This document shows positions 1-6,939 of a stretch of 14,900 nt of DNA, piece after piece. Position 1 is the stretch's first letter. Every line of letters begins with the position of its first letter. Origin of the DNA: Alphaproteobacteria bacterium HGW-Alphaproteobacteria-13 (GTDB taxonomy: Bacteria > Pseudomonadota > Alphaproteobacteria > Sphingomonadales > Sphingomonadaceae); the NCBI GenBank assembly GCA_002842935.1, contig PHEM01000044.1, positions 1-14,900 on the forward strand. The letters are read 5' to 3'. The position numbers and the translations under genes were made by a program. The notes beneath the pieces were generated by a model that made no database searches, was not told the origin of the DNA, and saw nothing but the letters and a program-made list of their open reading frames with translations.

Positions 1-58
1 CCCCGCGCAGGCGGGGACCGCTGGAGTTAGGACGCCAACGGTCCCCGCCTGCGCGGGG
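1..58. repeat. GC-rich inverted repeat, possible terminator
   Basis: Bases 1-20 and 39-58 are exact reverse complements (20 bp), with an 18-nt spacer in which three more base pairs can form after one mismatch. Each arm is itself a small palindrome (CCCCGC, 4 nt, GCGGGG). The repeat lies 14 nt past the stop codon of the minus-strand SRPBCC gene, so it could end that transcript, but no T-run follows it. It could equally be one copy of a dispersed REP-like intergenic repeat of the kind seen in sphingomonads. It starts at the window edge, so the true outer boundary is unknown. Confidence 0.7.
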
Positions 59-72
59 ACGACGATTATGCC

Positions 73-555
73 TCAAACATACATCCCCTCGCGCAAATTG
101 ATGCCATGCTCGATCCAGACCTTGAGCGCGCAGAGCATCTGCGACCAGCCCTGACAATTGCCGTAGGAGGCGTCGAGCGCGCCCTGATTTTCACGCCAGC
201 CCTCTTCTGAAATCTTGACGAGCGTGCGGCCGTCGTCGAGACCTTTGAAGAGCATCGTCACGCGCGTGCGATAGTCGGCGGTCTCGAGACTGCCGCCCTC
301 GACATTCGGCGCCTCGCCTTCATTGGCCTGCCATTCGAGGACGATCTTCTCGTCGGGAACGACCGCGATCACATAAACGGGAAAGGCGCCCGGATAGTCG
401 TGGAAATCCCACTCCACCGTCGCGCCGGTCTCCAGCCGCCCCTTGGCGCCGCCCGTCGTCAAATAGTGCGACAGCTTCGCGGGATCGGCGACCGCCTCGA
501 ACACCTCGTGCACTGGCTTCGCGATGCGCGCCGCGACCCTGAATTTCAGCTCCAT
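73..555 (-). CDS. SRPBCC / AHSA1-type domain protein
   Basis: A 160-residue protein of the START-like SRPBCC superfamily, resembling the AHSA1 (Aha1 C-terminal-like) group. Visible hallmarks are the N-terminal strand with a KPVHEVFEAVADPAKL helix start, a WDFHDY strand, IVLEWQA, an RTRVTMLF strand, and a C-terminal amphipathic helix (GWSQMLCALKVWIEHGINL). Members form a hydrophobic cavity that binds small ligands; the ligand here is unknown and no catalytic residue can be named. I chose the ATG at 555 because GGAGAAA lies about 6 nt upstream; an ATG 24 nt further upstream has no such site. It diverges from an ArsR-type repressor gene, a pairing common for this family, which suggests the repressor controls it. 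The domain call is firm; the function is open. Confidence 0.85.
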   Translation of the reverse strand: MELKFRVAARIAKPVHEVFEAVADPAKLSHYLTTGGAKGRLETGATVEWDFHDYPGAFPVYVIAVVPDEKIVLEWQANEGEAPNVEGGSLETADYRTRVTMLFKGLDDGRTLVKISEEGWRENQGALDASYGNCQGWSQMLCALKVWIEHGINLREGMYV

Positions 556-582
556 GCGCTTTCTCCGCTTGAGTCGCATCTG

Positions 583-610
583 ATTATGTTATAAATTTGC
601 AACATGTCAA
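583..610 (-). promoter_or_regulatory. Sigma-70-like promoter of the SRPBCC gene
   Basis: On the minus strand a perfect -35 box TTGACA (610 to 605) is followed after 16 nt by CATAAT (588 to 583), five of six matches to the -10 consensus. Transcription would begin near 576, about 20 nt before the ATG at 555. The -35 box lies inside the first codons of the arsR-type gene on the opposite strand. Confidence 0.6.
586..605. promoter_or_regulatory. Candidate ArsR operator palindrome
   Basis: The 20-bp segment reads ATGTT-N2-AAATTT-N2-AACAT, with 16 of 20 positions symmetric about 595/596. It fills the spacer between the -35 and -10 boxes of the SRPBCC promoter and runs into the ATG (604-606) of the arsR-type gene. 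Binding here would block the SRPBCC promoter and probably the repressor's own. For arsR a TATAAA at 590-595 would start transcription at or next to its ATG, giving a leaderless mRNA; this agrees with the lack of a Shine-Dalgarno sequence there. Confidence 0.55.
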
Positions 611-936
611 TAACCGACGAGTTCGACCGCATCTTCAAGGCGCTGGCGTCGCGGGTCCGCCGCCAGATTCTCGACGATCTGAAGGATCAGCCGCTGACGA
701 CCGGCGCGCTGTGCGGGCATTTCCCCGACATCGACCGCTGCACGGTGATGCAGCATCTGAAAGTGCTGGAAGAGGCCGGGCTGGTGATCGCCGAGCGCCG
801 CGGGCGGACGCGCTGGAATCACCTGAACGCCATGCCGATTCAGGACATCCACGACCGCTGGATCGGCCCGCATGCCGCCGCCGCGACGGCGCGGCTGGCA
901 CGGTTCAGGCACGGGCTGGAAAAATTGCCGGGCTGA
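604..936 (+). CDS. ArsR-family winged-helix regulator
   Basis: A 110-residue ArsR/SmtB-type transcription regulator. The winged helix-turn-helix is plain: FKALASRVRRQILDDL (helix), LTTGALCGHF, the recognition helix TVMQHLKVLEEAGLV, then the wing ERRGRTRWNHLN. The metal-binding CxC motif of true ArsR/SmtB sensors is missing; only Cys37 and Cys46 are present, so a metal ligand is unlikely. It is transcribed away from the SRPBCC gene across a 48-nt gap holding a palindrome, so autoregulation plus repression of that gene is the simplest reading. No ribosome-binding site precedes the ATG, and translation may be leaderless. The effector is unknown. Confidence 0.88.
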   Translation: MSITDEFDRIFKALASRVRRQILDDLKDQPLTTGALCGHFPDIDRCTVMQHLKVLEEAGLVIAERRGRTRWNHLNAMPIQDIHDRWIGPHAAAATARLARFRHGLEKLPG

Positions 937-1014
937 CGCCCGACCTGTCGCGGCTGCCCGTGAAGGCTTGTAACGCGTCGGGCCAAGGCTTCGACGCGTC
1001 CCCCTCCGGCCCGG

Positions 1015-1767
1015 TCAAGCGGCGAGGAAGGTCGCGATCGCCTCGCCCAGTTCGGGCTGCGTCACGCTCGACATATGCGTCCCCGGAATCGTCGCGAGCC
1101 GGGTGTCGGACAGATGTGCGGCGAGTTCGGACGCGGAGCCATTGTCCTGATCCTGGTCGCCGCACACGACCAGCGTCGGCATGGTGATCGCCGCGAGCGC
1201 GTCGGGCGGCGTGTCGGTGAAGCTGTCCAGCAAATGCCCGGCGGCGATGCGGTCGACCTTCATCGTCTTCATGAACTGGATCGACATCCATATGTCGTCG
1301 CCGCGCCTGGCGGTGTCATATTCGGCGATCGCGCGGCGAAAGAATTCCCCGCGCCGCTGCCACCCGGCCAGCCCCGCCAACCCCATGCCGCCGAGGATCA
1401 GGCGGCGCGGGCGCATCCCCGACACGACCGCGCGGACGCTGGTGCGCGCGCCGAGCGAGAAGCCGCCGAGGTCGAAATCTTCCAGCCCCAGATGCGCCAC
1501 CAGATCCTGCAAGTCGCGCACCAGCACATCCGGCGGATAAAGCGCCGCGTCGTGCGGCGCCGCGCTCGACCCGTGGATGCGCAGGTCGGGCATGATGACG
1601 CGATAGCCCTCGCGAGCCACGCGCGCGGCGGTGCCGAACTTGATCCAGTTGACCTCTGCGCTGGAAAACAGGCCATGCAGCAGGACGAGCGGCGCGCCCT
1701 CGCCCACCTCGCGCCACGCGAGGCGGACGCCGTCGCGCGCTTCGAAAAATTGCGGTTCGATGCTCAT
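1015..1767 (-). CDS. Alpha/beta-fold hydrolase
   Basis: A 250-residue single-domain alpha/beta hydrolase. The oxyanion-loop motif LLHGLFSS is at residues 29-36, the nucleophile elbow GFSLGA gives Ser104, Asp204 lies in VVCGDQDQD, and His231 in IPGTHMS, so the Ser-Asp-His triad appears complete. No signal peptide is visible, so it is probably cytosolic. It is the second gene of a pair, 49 nt after the HCCA-isomerase-like gene on the same strand, and may be co-transcribed with it. It runs convergent to the arsR-type gene with a 78-nt gap that holds no clear terminator. Only weak AAGG precedes the ATG. The substrate (ester, lactone, epoxide or C-C bond) cannot be read from sequence. Confidence 0.88.
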   Translation of the reverse strand: MSIEPQFFEARDGVRLAWREVGEGAPLVLLHGLFSSAEVNWIKFGTAARVAREGYRVIMPDLRIHGSSAAPHDAALYPPDVLVRDLQDLVAHLGLEDFDLGGFSLGARTSVRAVVSGMRPRRLILGGMGLAGLAGWQRRGEFFRRAIAEYDTARRGDDIWMSIQFMKTMKVDRIAAGHLLDSFTDTPPDALAAITMPTLVVCGDQDQDNGSASELAAHLSDTRLATIPGTHMSSVTQPELGEAIATFLAA

Positions 1768-1816
1768 CCCGGTGCCTTAGGATGCTTTGGGCCGAAGGAG
1801 AAGGCTTGGCACGACG

Positions 1817-2467
1817 CTAGGGGCGCGGCCGCAGCCCTTTCTGCTCCATGCGCCATTGCGCCATCTCGATGCGGTCCTGTCCGAAGAACGGCTCGCCGTC
1901 GAACAGCAAAGTCGGCACGCCCCAATGGCCCGCGGCTTCGAGCTTGGCCTGATTGTCCGCGATTTCCGCGTCGAGCGCTTCGGCGTCGGTCTCCGCCTCG
2001 GCGTCCAGTTCGGCGAGGTCCAGCCCCGCACGCGCCGCCGCGCCCGCCAGATGGTCGCCCAGATGCCAGTCGCTGACGCCGCCCCAGATCAACTGTCCCG
2101 CCTCGTGACAGAAAGCGAGGCTCTTGCCGCGCCGCGACGCCGCCTGCCCCAGCCGCGTCAGCCGGTATATATAGGGCTGCTCCGCCGCGATCTCGCGCGT
2201 CATCACATTCTGCACGATCGGGTCGGGACGCGGCGGGCCAAAGGGAATGCCGTGGAACTGCGCGACACGCATCATGTCGCGCATCGTATAGCCGAGCCAG
2301 TTGGGATGGTTGCGCTCGAAAAAATCGGGCTGCCGGATCGCCAGCGGATAGACGGGACGCAGGTCGATCGTCAGCTCGTGACTCGCCGTCAGCGCGCGGT
2401 AGCGGCCGATCGCGAGATAGGAATAGGGCGAACGAAAGGACCAGAAAAGATCGGCGGTCAGGCTCAT
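1817..2467 (-). CDS. 2-hydroxychromene-2-carboxylate isomerase-like (DsbA fold)
   Basis: A 216-residue protein of the DsbA/GST-kappa thioredoxin-fold family that includes 2-hydroxychromene-2-carboxylate isomerase, a glutathione-dependent enzyme of naphthalene-type aromatic breakdown. The N-terminus reads FWSFRSPYSYLA, with Ser where DsbA has the CxxC cysteine, as in HCCA isomerases. The thioredoxin-fold loop GVPTLLFDGEPFFGQDRIE with its cis-Pro is at about 183-201. The frame stays open well upstream, but the ATG at 2467 has GGAGGA 8 nt before it and begins the conserved strand. No other aromatic-degradation gene is in the window, so the actual substrate is unproven. It heads a probable two-gene unit with the hydrolase and diverges from a marR gene. 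Confidence 0.8.
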   Translation of the reverse strand: MSLTADLFWSFRSPYSYLAIGRYRALTASHELTIDLRPVYPLAIRQPDFFERNHPNWLGYTMRDMMRVAQFHGIPFGPPRPDPIVQNVMTREIAAEQPYIYRLTRLGQAASRRGKSLAFCHEAGQLIWGGVSDWHLGDHLAGAAARAGLDLAELDAEAETDAEALDAEIADNQAKLEAAGHWGVPTLLFDGEPFFGQDRIEMAQWRMEQKGLRPRP

Positions 2468-2562
2468 GCGGCATATCCTCCCCAACCGGACGTAGCGCAG
2501 GCCAGGGCGGCGCGGATAGCCCCGAAATGAAGCCCGGCTCTGTTGCAACGCAGCATCTTGCC

Positions 2563-2584
2563 TATAATAGCAATGCTTATTATA
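2563..2584. promoter_or_regulatory. Bidirectional promoter/operator between marR and the HCCA-isomerase-like gene
   Basis: TATAATA (2563-2569) and TATTATA (2578-2584) form a 7-bp inverted repeat around an inner AGCA-A-TGCT palindrome (2569-2577), typical in size and AT-richness for a MarR box. TATAAT occurs on the plus strand at 2563-2568 and on the minus strand at 2584-2579, so one element can act as -10 box in both directions. Upstream -35 boxes are weak. A plus-strand start near 2575 would lie just before the marR ATG at 2594. Confidence 0.5.
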
Positions 2585-2593
2585 TCCTGCGTC

Positions 2594-3034
2594 ATGAGCG
2601 AAACCATCGGGTTCCTGCTGAACGACACGGCGCGGCTGTTTCGCCGCGCGTTCAACGCGCGCGCGCGGGGCAGCGGCATCACGGCGCTGCAATGGCGGCT
2701 CGTGACCTATTTGATCCGCCACGACGGCATCCGCCAGGGTCCGCTGGCCGAGCTGATCGAGGTGGAACCGATCACGCTGTCGCGGATGGTCGACCGGCTG
2801 GTCGAAGCGGGACTGGTCGAGCGCCGCGCCGATCCGACCGACCGGCGCGCCTGGCTGCTCCACCTGACGCCGCGCGCGCGCGCCATGATCCAGAGCAAGA
2901 GCCATCTGGTCGAGCAACTGACCGAAGAAGCCACCGAAGGCCTGAGCGCCGCCGAACGCGACCAGCTGATCGCGCTGGTGGAGCGCGTCCGCGCCAACCT
3001 GTCGCGCCGCATTTGTCAAAAAGAGAACGCATGA
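2594..3034 (+). CDS. MarR-family regulator
   Basis: A 146-residue MarR-family winged-helix repressor. The core runs ALQWRLVTYLIRHDGIRQGPLAELIEVEPITLSRMVDRLVEAGLVERRADPTDRRAWLLHLT (residues 31-92): helix-turn-helix around LAELIEVEPITLSRMVDRL, then the wing with the family's DPTDRR-hinge pattern. The frame reaches back to 2543, but that start lies inside the promoter palindrome, so the ATG at 2594 is preferred despite lacking a clear Shine-Dalgarno sequence. Its stop overlaps the emrA-type start (ATGA), which points to one operon with the pump. Family knowledge suggests repression of the pump relieved by a phenolic or lipophilic compound. Confidence 0.9.
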   Translation: MSETIGFLLNDTARLFRRAFNARARGSGITALQWRLVTYLIRHDGIRQGPLAELIEVEPITLSRMVDRLVEAGLVERRADPTDRRAWLLHLTPRARAMIQSKSHLVEQLTEEATEGLSAAERDQLIALVERVRANLSRRICQKENA

Positions 3035-4179
3035 CGGACCAGACATCCCGCTCGCGCCCCCGCGCCGAAGAGGTCGCCTCGCCGACCGTCGCGCCGCGTC
3101 CCGACCCCCTGCCGCGCACAAATGCCCAGCCCGACGCGCCCGCCGACGCTTCCCCCGGCACCCCCGATGCGGCGGCGGGGGAGCGGACCGGCTGGCGCAC
3201 GCGCCTGCTGATGTTCGCCCTGCCTGCCGTGCTGCTGGCGGCGGGCGGCTGGTACTGGCTGACCAGCGGCGGATCGGTGTCGACCGACAATGCCTATGTG
3301 CGGATGGACAAGGTGTCGGTCGCGGCCGAAGTCGGCGGGCGCATCACCGAAGTCGCGGTGCGCGACGGCGATCAGGTCGCCGCGGGCCAATTGCTGTTCC
3401 GCATCGACGGCGAACCCTATCGCCTGTCGGTCGCGCAGGCGACGGCGGCGATCGACGCCGCCCAGGTCCAGTTCGGCAATTTGTCGGCCAGCGCGCGGAC
3501 ATCGACCGTGGACATCGCCGCCGCGCGCGAGGATGTCGCCTTCGCCGAAGTCAATTTCCAGCGCCAGGCCGCGCTGATGGAAAAGGGTTTCACGACCAAG
3601 GCCGCCTATGACGCCTCGCGCCACGCCGTCACGCAGGCGCGTGAACGCGTCCGGCAGGCGGAGGCGGCGGCGGCCGAAGCGCGCACCAAGCTGGCCGCCG
3701 GGCCGTCGAGCGGCGTCAATCCGCAAGTCGAGGCGGCGCGCGTCCAGCGCGCGCAGGCCGAAGTCAACCTGTCCCGCACCGAAGTGCGCGCGCCCAGCGC
3801 GGGCCGCGTCGCCCAGGCGGACCGGCTTCAGATCGGCCAGAATATGGTCGCAGGCCTGCCCGCCGTGACGCTGGTCGATACCGCCCATCCGTGGGTCGAG
3901 GCCAATTTCAAGGAAACTGATCTTGCCCATATGCGCGTCGGCCAGCGCGCCGAAATCCGCTTCGATGCCTATCCGGGGCTGAAAGTGCGCGGCCATGTGC
4001 TGACGATCGGCGCGGGCACGGGTAGCGAATTTTCGGTGCTGCCCGCGCAGAATGCGACCGGCAACTGGGTGAAGGTGACGCAGCGCGTTCCCGTCCGCAT
4101 CGCCTTTGACGAAAAGCCGTCGCGGGCGATGATCGCGGGCCTGTCCGCCGAAGTCCGGGTCTTCACCGCGGACAAATAA
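3031..4179 (+). CDS. EmrA-type membrane fusion protein (HlyD family)
   Basis: A 382-residue periplasmic adaptor of a tripartite drug efflux pump. A Pro/Ala-rich cytoplasmic tail (1-56) precedes one membrane segment (about 59-77). STDNAYV (84-90) is the EmrA hallmark. The biotinyl-lipoyl half-domain VGGRITEVAVRDGDQVAAGQ (101-120), a coiled-coil hairpin (about 133-222), the second lipoyl half RTEVRAPSAGRV (249-260) and beta-barrel parts ending in GSEFSVLPAQNATGNWVKVT (331-350) follow in the usual order. The start overlaps the marR stop by 4 nt, and the MFS gene follows after 3 nt. No outer-membrane TolC-like partner is encoded in the window, so one must come from elsewhere. Confidence 0.92.
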   Translation: MTDQTSRSRPRAEEVASPTVAPRPDPLPRTNAQPDAPADASPGTPDAAAGERTGWRTRLLMFALPAVLLAAGGWYWLTSGGSVSTDNAYVRMDKVSVAAEVGGRITEVAVRDGDQVAAGQLLFRIDGEPYRLSVAQATAAIDAAQVQFGNLSASARTSTVDIAAAREDVAFAEVNFQRQAALMEKGFTTKAAYDASRHAVTQARERVRQAEAAAAEARTKLAAGPSSGVNPQVEAARVQRAQAEVNLSRTEVRAPSAGRVAQADRLQIGQNMVAGLPAVTLVDTAHPWVEANFKETDLAHMRVGQRAEIRFDAYPGLKVRGHVLTIGAGTGSEFSVLPAQNATGNWVKVTQRVPVRIAFDEKPSRAMIAGLSAEVRVFTADK

Positions 4180-4182
4180 GCG

Positions 4183-5769
4183 ATGGCGAGCCGCGCCCTT
4201 CCCCGCCGTTCCGCGGCATCGATCCCGATCGACGACGCGATCCCGCTGTACGAACAGGTGCGGCATCGCGGCTTGCTGACCGTCGCGGTGATGGGCGCGT
4301 CGATGATGCAGATCCTCGACACCACCATCGCCAATGTCGCCATCCCGCACATGCGCGCGTCGCTGGGCGCGACGAGCGAAACGGTGAACTGGGTGCTGAC
4401 CAGCTATATCATCGCCTCTGCCGTGGCGATGCCGATCACGGGCTGGCTGGCCGACCGCATCGGGCGGCGGCGGCTGTTCCTGGGCGCGGTGATCGGCTTC
4501 ATCGTCGCGTCGATGGCGTGCGGCGCGGCGCAGAATCTGGAAGAGATGGTCGTCTTCCGCTTCCTCCAGGGCGTTTGCGCGGCCTTCATCGGCCCGCTGT
4601 CGCAGTCGGTGATGCTGGACATCAACCCGCCGGAACGCCACGCGCGCGCCATGTCGATCTGGGGCATGGGCATCATGATCGGGCCGATCCTGGGACCGAT
4701 CATCGGCGGCTGGCTGACCGAATCGGCCAATTGGCGCTGGGTCTTCTATGTCAACCTGCCCGTGGGTCTGGTGACGCTGGCGATGACATGGGCGCTGCTG
4801 CCCGCGACGGGAAAGCGGCGGCGCAAATTCGACCTGTTCGGCTTTTCCATGCTCGCGCTGGGGCTGGCGGCATTGCAGCTGATGCTCGATCGCGGCGCAC
4901 AGCAGGACTGGTTCGACAGCGTGGAGATCTGGATCGAACTGGGCGTGGCGCTCGCCTGCCTGTGGGTCTTCGTCATCCACTTGCTGAAGGGCCGCAACAC
5001 GCTGTTCGACCGCCATATGCTCGCCGACCGCAGCCTCGCGACCGCAATGGGTTTCATGATCGTCATCGGTCTCGTCATGTTCGCGTCGATGGCGCTGCTG
5101 CCGCCGATGCTGCAAACCTTGTTCGGCTGGCCCGTGATCGACACCGGCTGGGTGCTCGCCGTGCGCGGCGTCGGCATTCTCGTCAGCATGGCCATCGCCG
5201 GGCGGCTGACGGGCCGCGTCGATGCCCGCTGGCTGGTCGGCATCGGCCTTGTCATCGCCGCCTATTCGCTATGGCAGATGAGCCATTGGTCGCTGGCGAT
5301 GGGAATGAAGCCCGTGATCGTCAGCGGGCTGGTGCAGGGGCTGGGCATGGGCCTGATCTTCATTCCGCTGAACACCATGGCCTTTGCCACCATCGCTCCG
5401 CAGCACCGCACCGACGGGGCCAGCCTGCTCAACCTGCTGCGCAGCCTCGGCGCGTCGATCGGCATCTCGGTCGTCACGACGCTGCTCGGCACCAATACCC
5501 AGACCAGCCACGCCGACCTTGCACAGCATATCACCAACAGTTCGGTCAGCCTGATCGACGCCTCGACCGCCGACCGCTTCGGCATCGCGGGCGACACGGT
5601 GATGGCGATGGTCAATGCGGAAATCACGCGACAGGCGATGATGGTCGCCTATATCGACGATTTCTGGCTGATGATGTGGATCACGCTGGCGTCCGTGCCG
5701 CTGGTCCTGCTGCTGCGCGCGCCGAAATCCGGCGGCCCGCAGGCATCGGCGGCGGACATGGGACATTAG
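4183..5769 (+). CDS. EmrB-type DHA2 major facilitator drug exporter
   Basis: A 528-residue inner-membrane proton-drug antiporter of the DHA2 (14-helix) MFS family. LDTTIANVAIPHM (45-57) is motif D1, GWLADRIGRRR (87-97) is motif A, and GPILGPIIGGWL (167-178) is motif C, diagnostic for exporters. Many further hydrophobic helices follow, and the length fits 14 segments. With the preceding adaptor it would form an EmrAB-type pump expelling hydrophobic or uncoupler-like compounds; the actual substrates are unknown. Only 3 nt separate it from the adaptor gene, so translational coupling is likely. A large hairpin follows 15 nt after the stop. Confidence 0.93.
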   Translation: MASRALPRRSAASIPIDDAIPLYEQVRHRGLLTVAVMGASMMQILDTTIANVAIPHMRASLGATSETVNWVLTSYIIASAVAMPITGWLADRIGRRRLFLGAVIGFIVASMACGAAQNLEEMVVFRFLQGVCAAFIGPLSQSVMLDINPPERHARAMSIWGMGIMIGPILGPIIGGWLTESANWRWVFYVNLPVGLVTLAMTWALLPATGKRRRKFDLFGFSMLALGLAALQLMLDRGAQQDWFDSVEIWIELGVALACLWVFVIHLLKGRNTLFDRHMLADRSLATAMGFMIVIGLVMFASMALLPPMLQTLFGWPVIDTGWVLAVRGVGILVSMAIAGRLTGRVDARWLVGIGLVIAAYSLWQMSHWSLAMGMKPVIVSGLVQGLGMGLIFIPLNTMAFATIAPQHRTDGASLLNLLRSLGASIGISVVTTLLGTNTQTSHADLAQHITNSSVSLIDASTADRFGIAGDTVMAMVNAEITRQAMMVAYIDDFWLMMWITLASVPLVLLLRAPKSGGPQASAADMGH

Positions 5770-5784
5770 AGCAAATCGCACGAC

Positions 5785-5887
5785 ATCTGAATCACCGCAT
5801 CCCCGAGCGAAGACGAGGGGCTTGTTCGAGCGGAGCGAGAACCCGCGCCATCGCCGCCTCGACTTCGCTCGGGGATGCGGTTCAGAT
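5785..5887. repeat. Long imperfect hairpin, probable bidirectional terminator or dispersed repeat
   Basis: Bases 5795-5812 and 5863-5880 are perfect 18-bp complements. Outside them 5785-5791 pairs with 5881-5887 after a 3-nt bulge, and inside 5814-5818 pairs with 5857-5861 after one mismatch. It lies between convergent genes (the MFS exporter and the DUF2238-like gene before the IS arrived), so it may have ended both transcripts. It has no T-run. Its style matches GC-rich intergenic repeats of sphingomonads. Confidence 0.65.
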
Positions 5888-5905
5888 TGAAGGAACGCCG
5901 CTCTA

Positions 5906-5919
5906 GAGTCTGTCCTGAT
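5906..5919 (+). repeat. IS630 left terminal inverted repeat
   Basis: A 14-bp terminal repeat beginning GAGTCTGTCC, directly after the flanking TA at 5904-5905. It is an exact reverse complement of the right end. Confidence 0.9.
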
Positions 5920-5996
5920 CAGTTGGAATCGAAAGGGGATTCCCTTGTTGGTGTAATTGTGATTCAAGCTGCTGGCTGGGCAGGAGGTCAGCGAGG

Positions 5997-6939
5997 ATGG
6001 CACGAGCCTATTCTGACGATTTGCGAGAGCGTGTAGCGGCAGCGGTGTTGTCGGGCCGATCTGTTCGCGATGTGGCGGCGAGCTTTGGTGTGAGCGTGGC
6101 GAGCGCGGTGAAGTGGTCGCAGCGGCTGCGCGATTCGGGCAGTGCGGGTTCGCGGCCGATGGGAGGCTATAAGCGGCGCGTACTGGCGGATGAGCAGGGC
6201 TGGATGCTGCTGCGGCTTGAGGAGTGTCCGCATCTGACGGTGCGGGGTCTGGCGGCGGAACTGGTCGACCGTGGTTACCGGGTCAGTCCGAACACGGTGT
6301 GGTCGCTGCTGCGCAAGGCCGGACACAGCTTCAAAAAAAAGCCTGTTCGCCAGCGAGCAGGATCGCCCGAAGATCGCGCGGCGGCGGGCGCAATGGAAGA
6401 AGTATCAGGGTCGGCTTGATCCGCGCAAGCTGGTCTTCATTGACGAAACCTGGGCCAAGACCAACATGACCCCGCTGCGGGGCTGGTCGAAACGAGGCTG
6501 CAAGCTCGTCGCCAAGGCACCCTTCGGACACTGGAAAACGCTGACCTTCCTTGCCGCGCTTCGCCATGACCGGATCGATGCGCCCTGTGTGCTCGATGGA
6601 CCGATCAACGGCCAGCTCTTCACCACCTATGTCGAGCAGTTCCTCGTGCCGACCCTGTCGCCCGGCGACATCGTCATCATGGACAACCTCGGCAGCCACA
6701 AAGGCCAAGCCGTCCGCAAGGCCATCCGGGCCGTGGGCGCAAGGCTCCTGTTCCTGCCGCCCTACTCGCCAGACCTCAATCCCATCGAACAGGTCTTCGC
6801 AAAGCTCAAGCTGCTCTTGCGAAAAGCTGCTGAACGCACCGTCGAAGCGACCTGGCAACGCATCGGCAAACTACTCGACGCCTTCCCACCTCATGAATGC
6901 GCCAACTACCTCAGAAACTCCGGTTATGCTTCAATCTAA
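5997..6939 (+). CDS. IS630-family transposase, two frames joined by frameshift
   Basis: The first frame (5997-6419) encodes a helix-turn-helix DNA-binding half: YSDDLRERV, then VRDVAASFGVSVASAVKWSQRL, then a second HTH region LTVRGLAAELVDRGYRVSPNTV. The second frame runs from the A-tract to 6939 and encodes the DDE half. A shift at the A8 tract (6333-6340) gives about 313 residues and reads through SFKKSLFASEQDRP without a break. The catalytic residues would be Asp149 (VFIDETW), Asp229 (IVIMDNLGSHKG) and Glu264 (SPDLNPIEQ), with 34 residues between the last two as in the IS630 D34E signature. AGGAGG lies 9 nt before the ATG. A programmed shift is likely, but a decayed single-frame copy cannot be excluded. 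Confidence 0.9.
6333..6340 (+). other. A8 slippery tract joining the two transposase frames
   Basis: Eight consecutive A residues follow TTC at the exact place where the protein similarity switches from the first frame to the second. The second frame is +1 relative to the first, so a +1 ribosomal shift, or polymerase slippage losing one A or adding two, would fuse the halves. Without slippage, translation stops at 6417-6419. Confidence 0.65.

Noticed and set aside
1..60. CRISPR repeats
   Set aside because: Only two units, in inverted rather than direct arrangement, 18 nt apart instead of about 32, and no cas gene in the window.
963..1000. Short near-direct repeat (AAGGCTT followed by ACGCGTC, twice) in the 78-nt gap between convergent genes
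   Set aside because: Too short and imperfect to support a named element; no terminator structure could be established there.
2468..3121. N-terminal extension of the HCCA-isomerase-like frame
   Set aside because: The frame is open far upstream but the extension is antisense to marR, and GGAGGA with correct spacing supports the start at 2467.
3016..5115. A 699-codon open frame on the minus strand
   Set aside because: It lies antisense to the marR-emrA-emrB operon, has low-complexity His/Arg/Asp-rich sequence typical of GC-rich antisense frames, and shows no domain.
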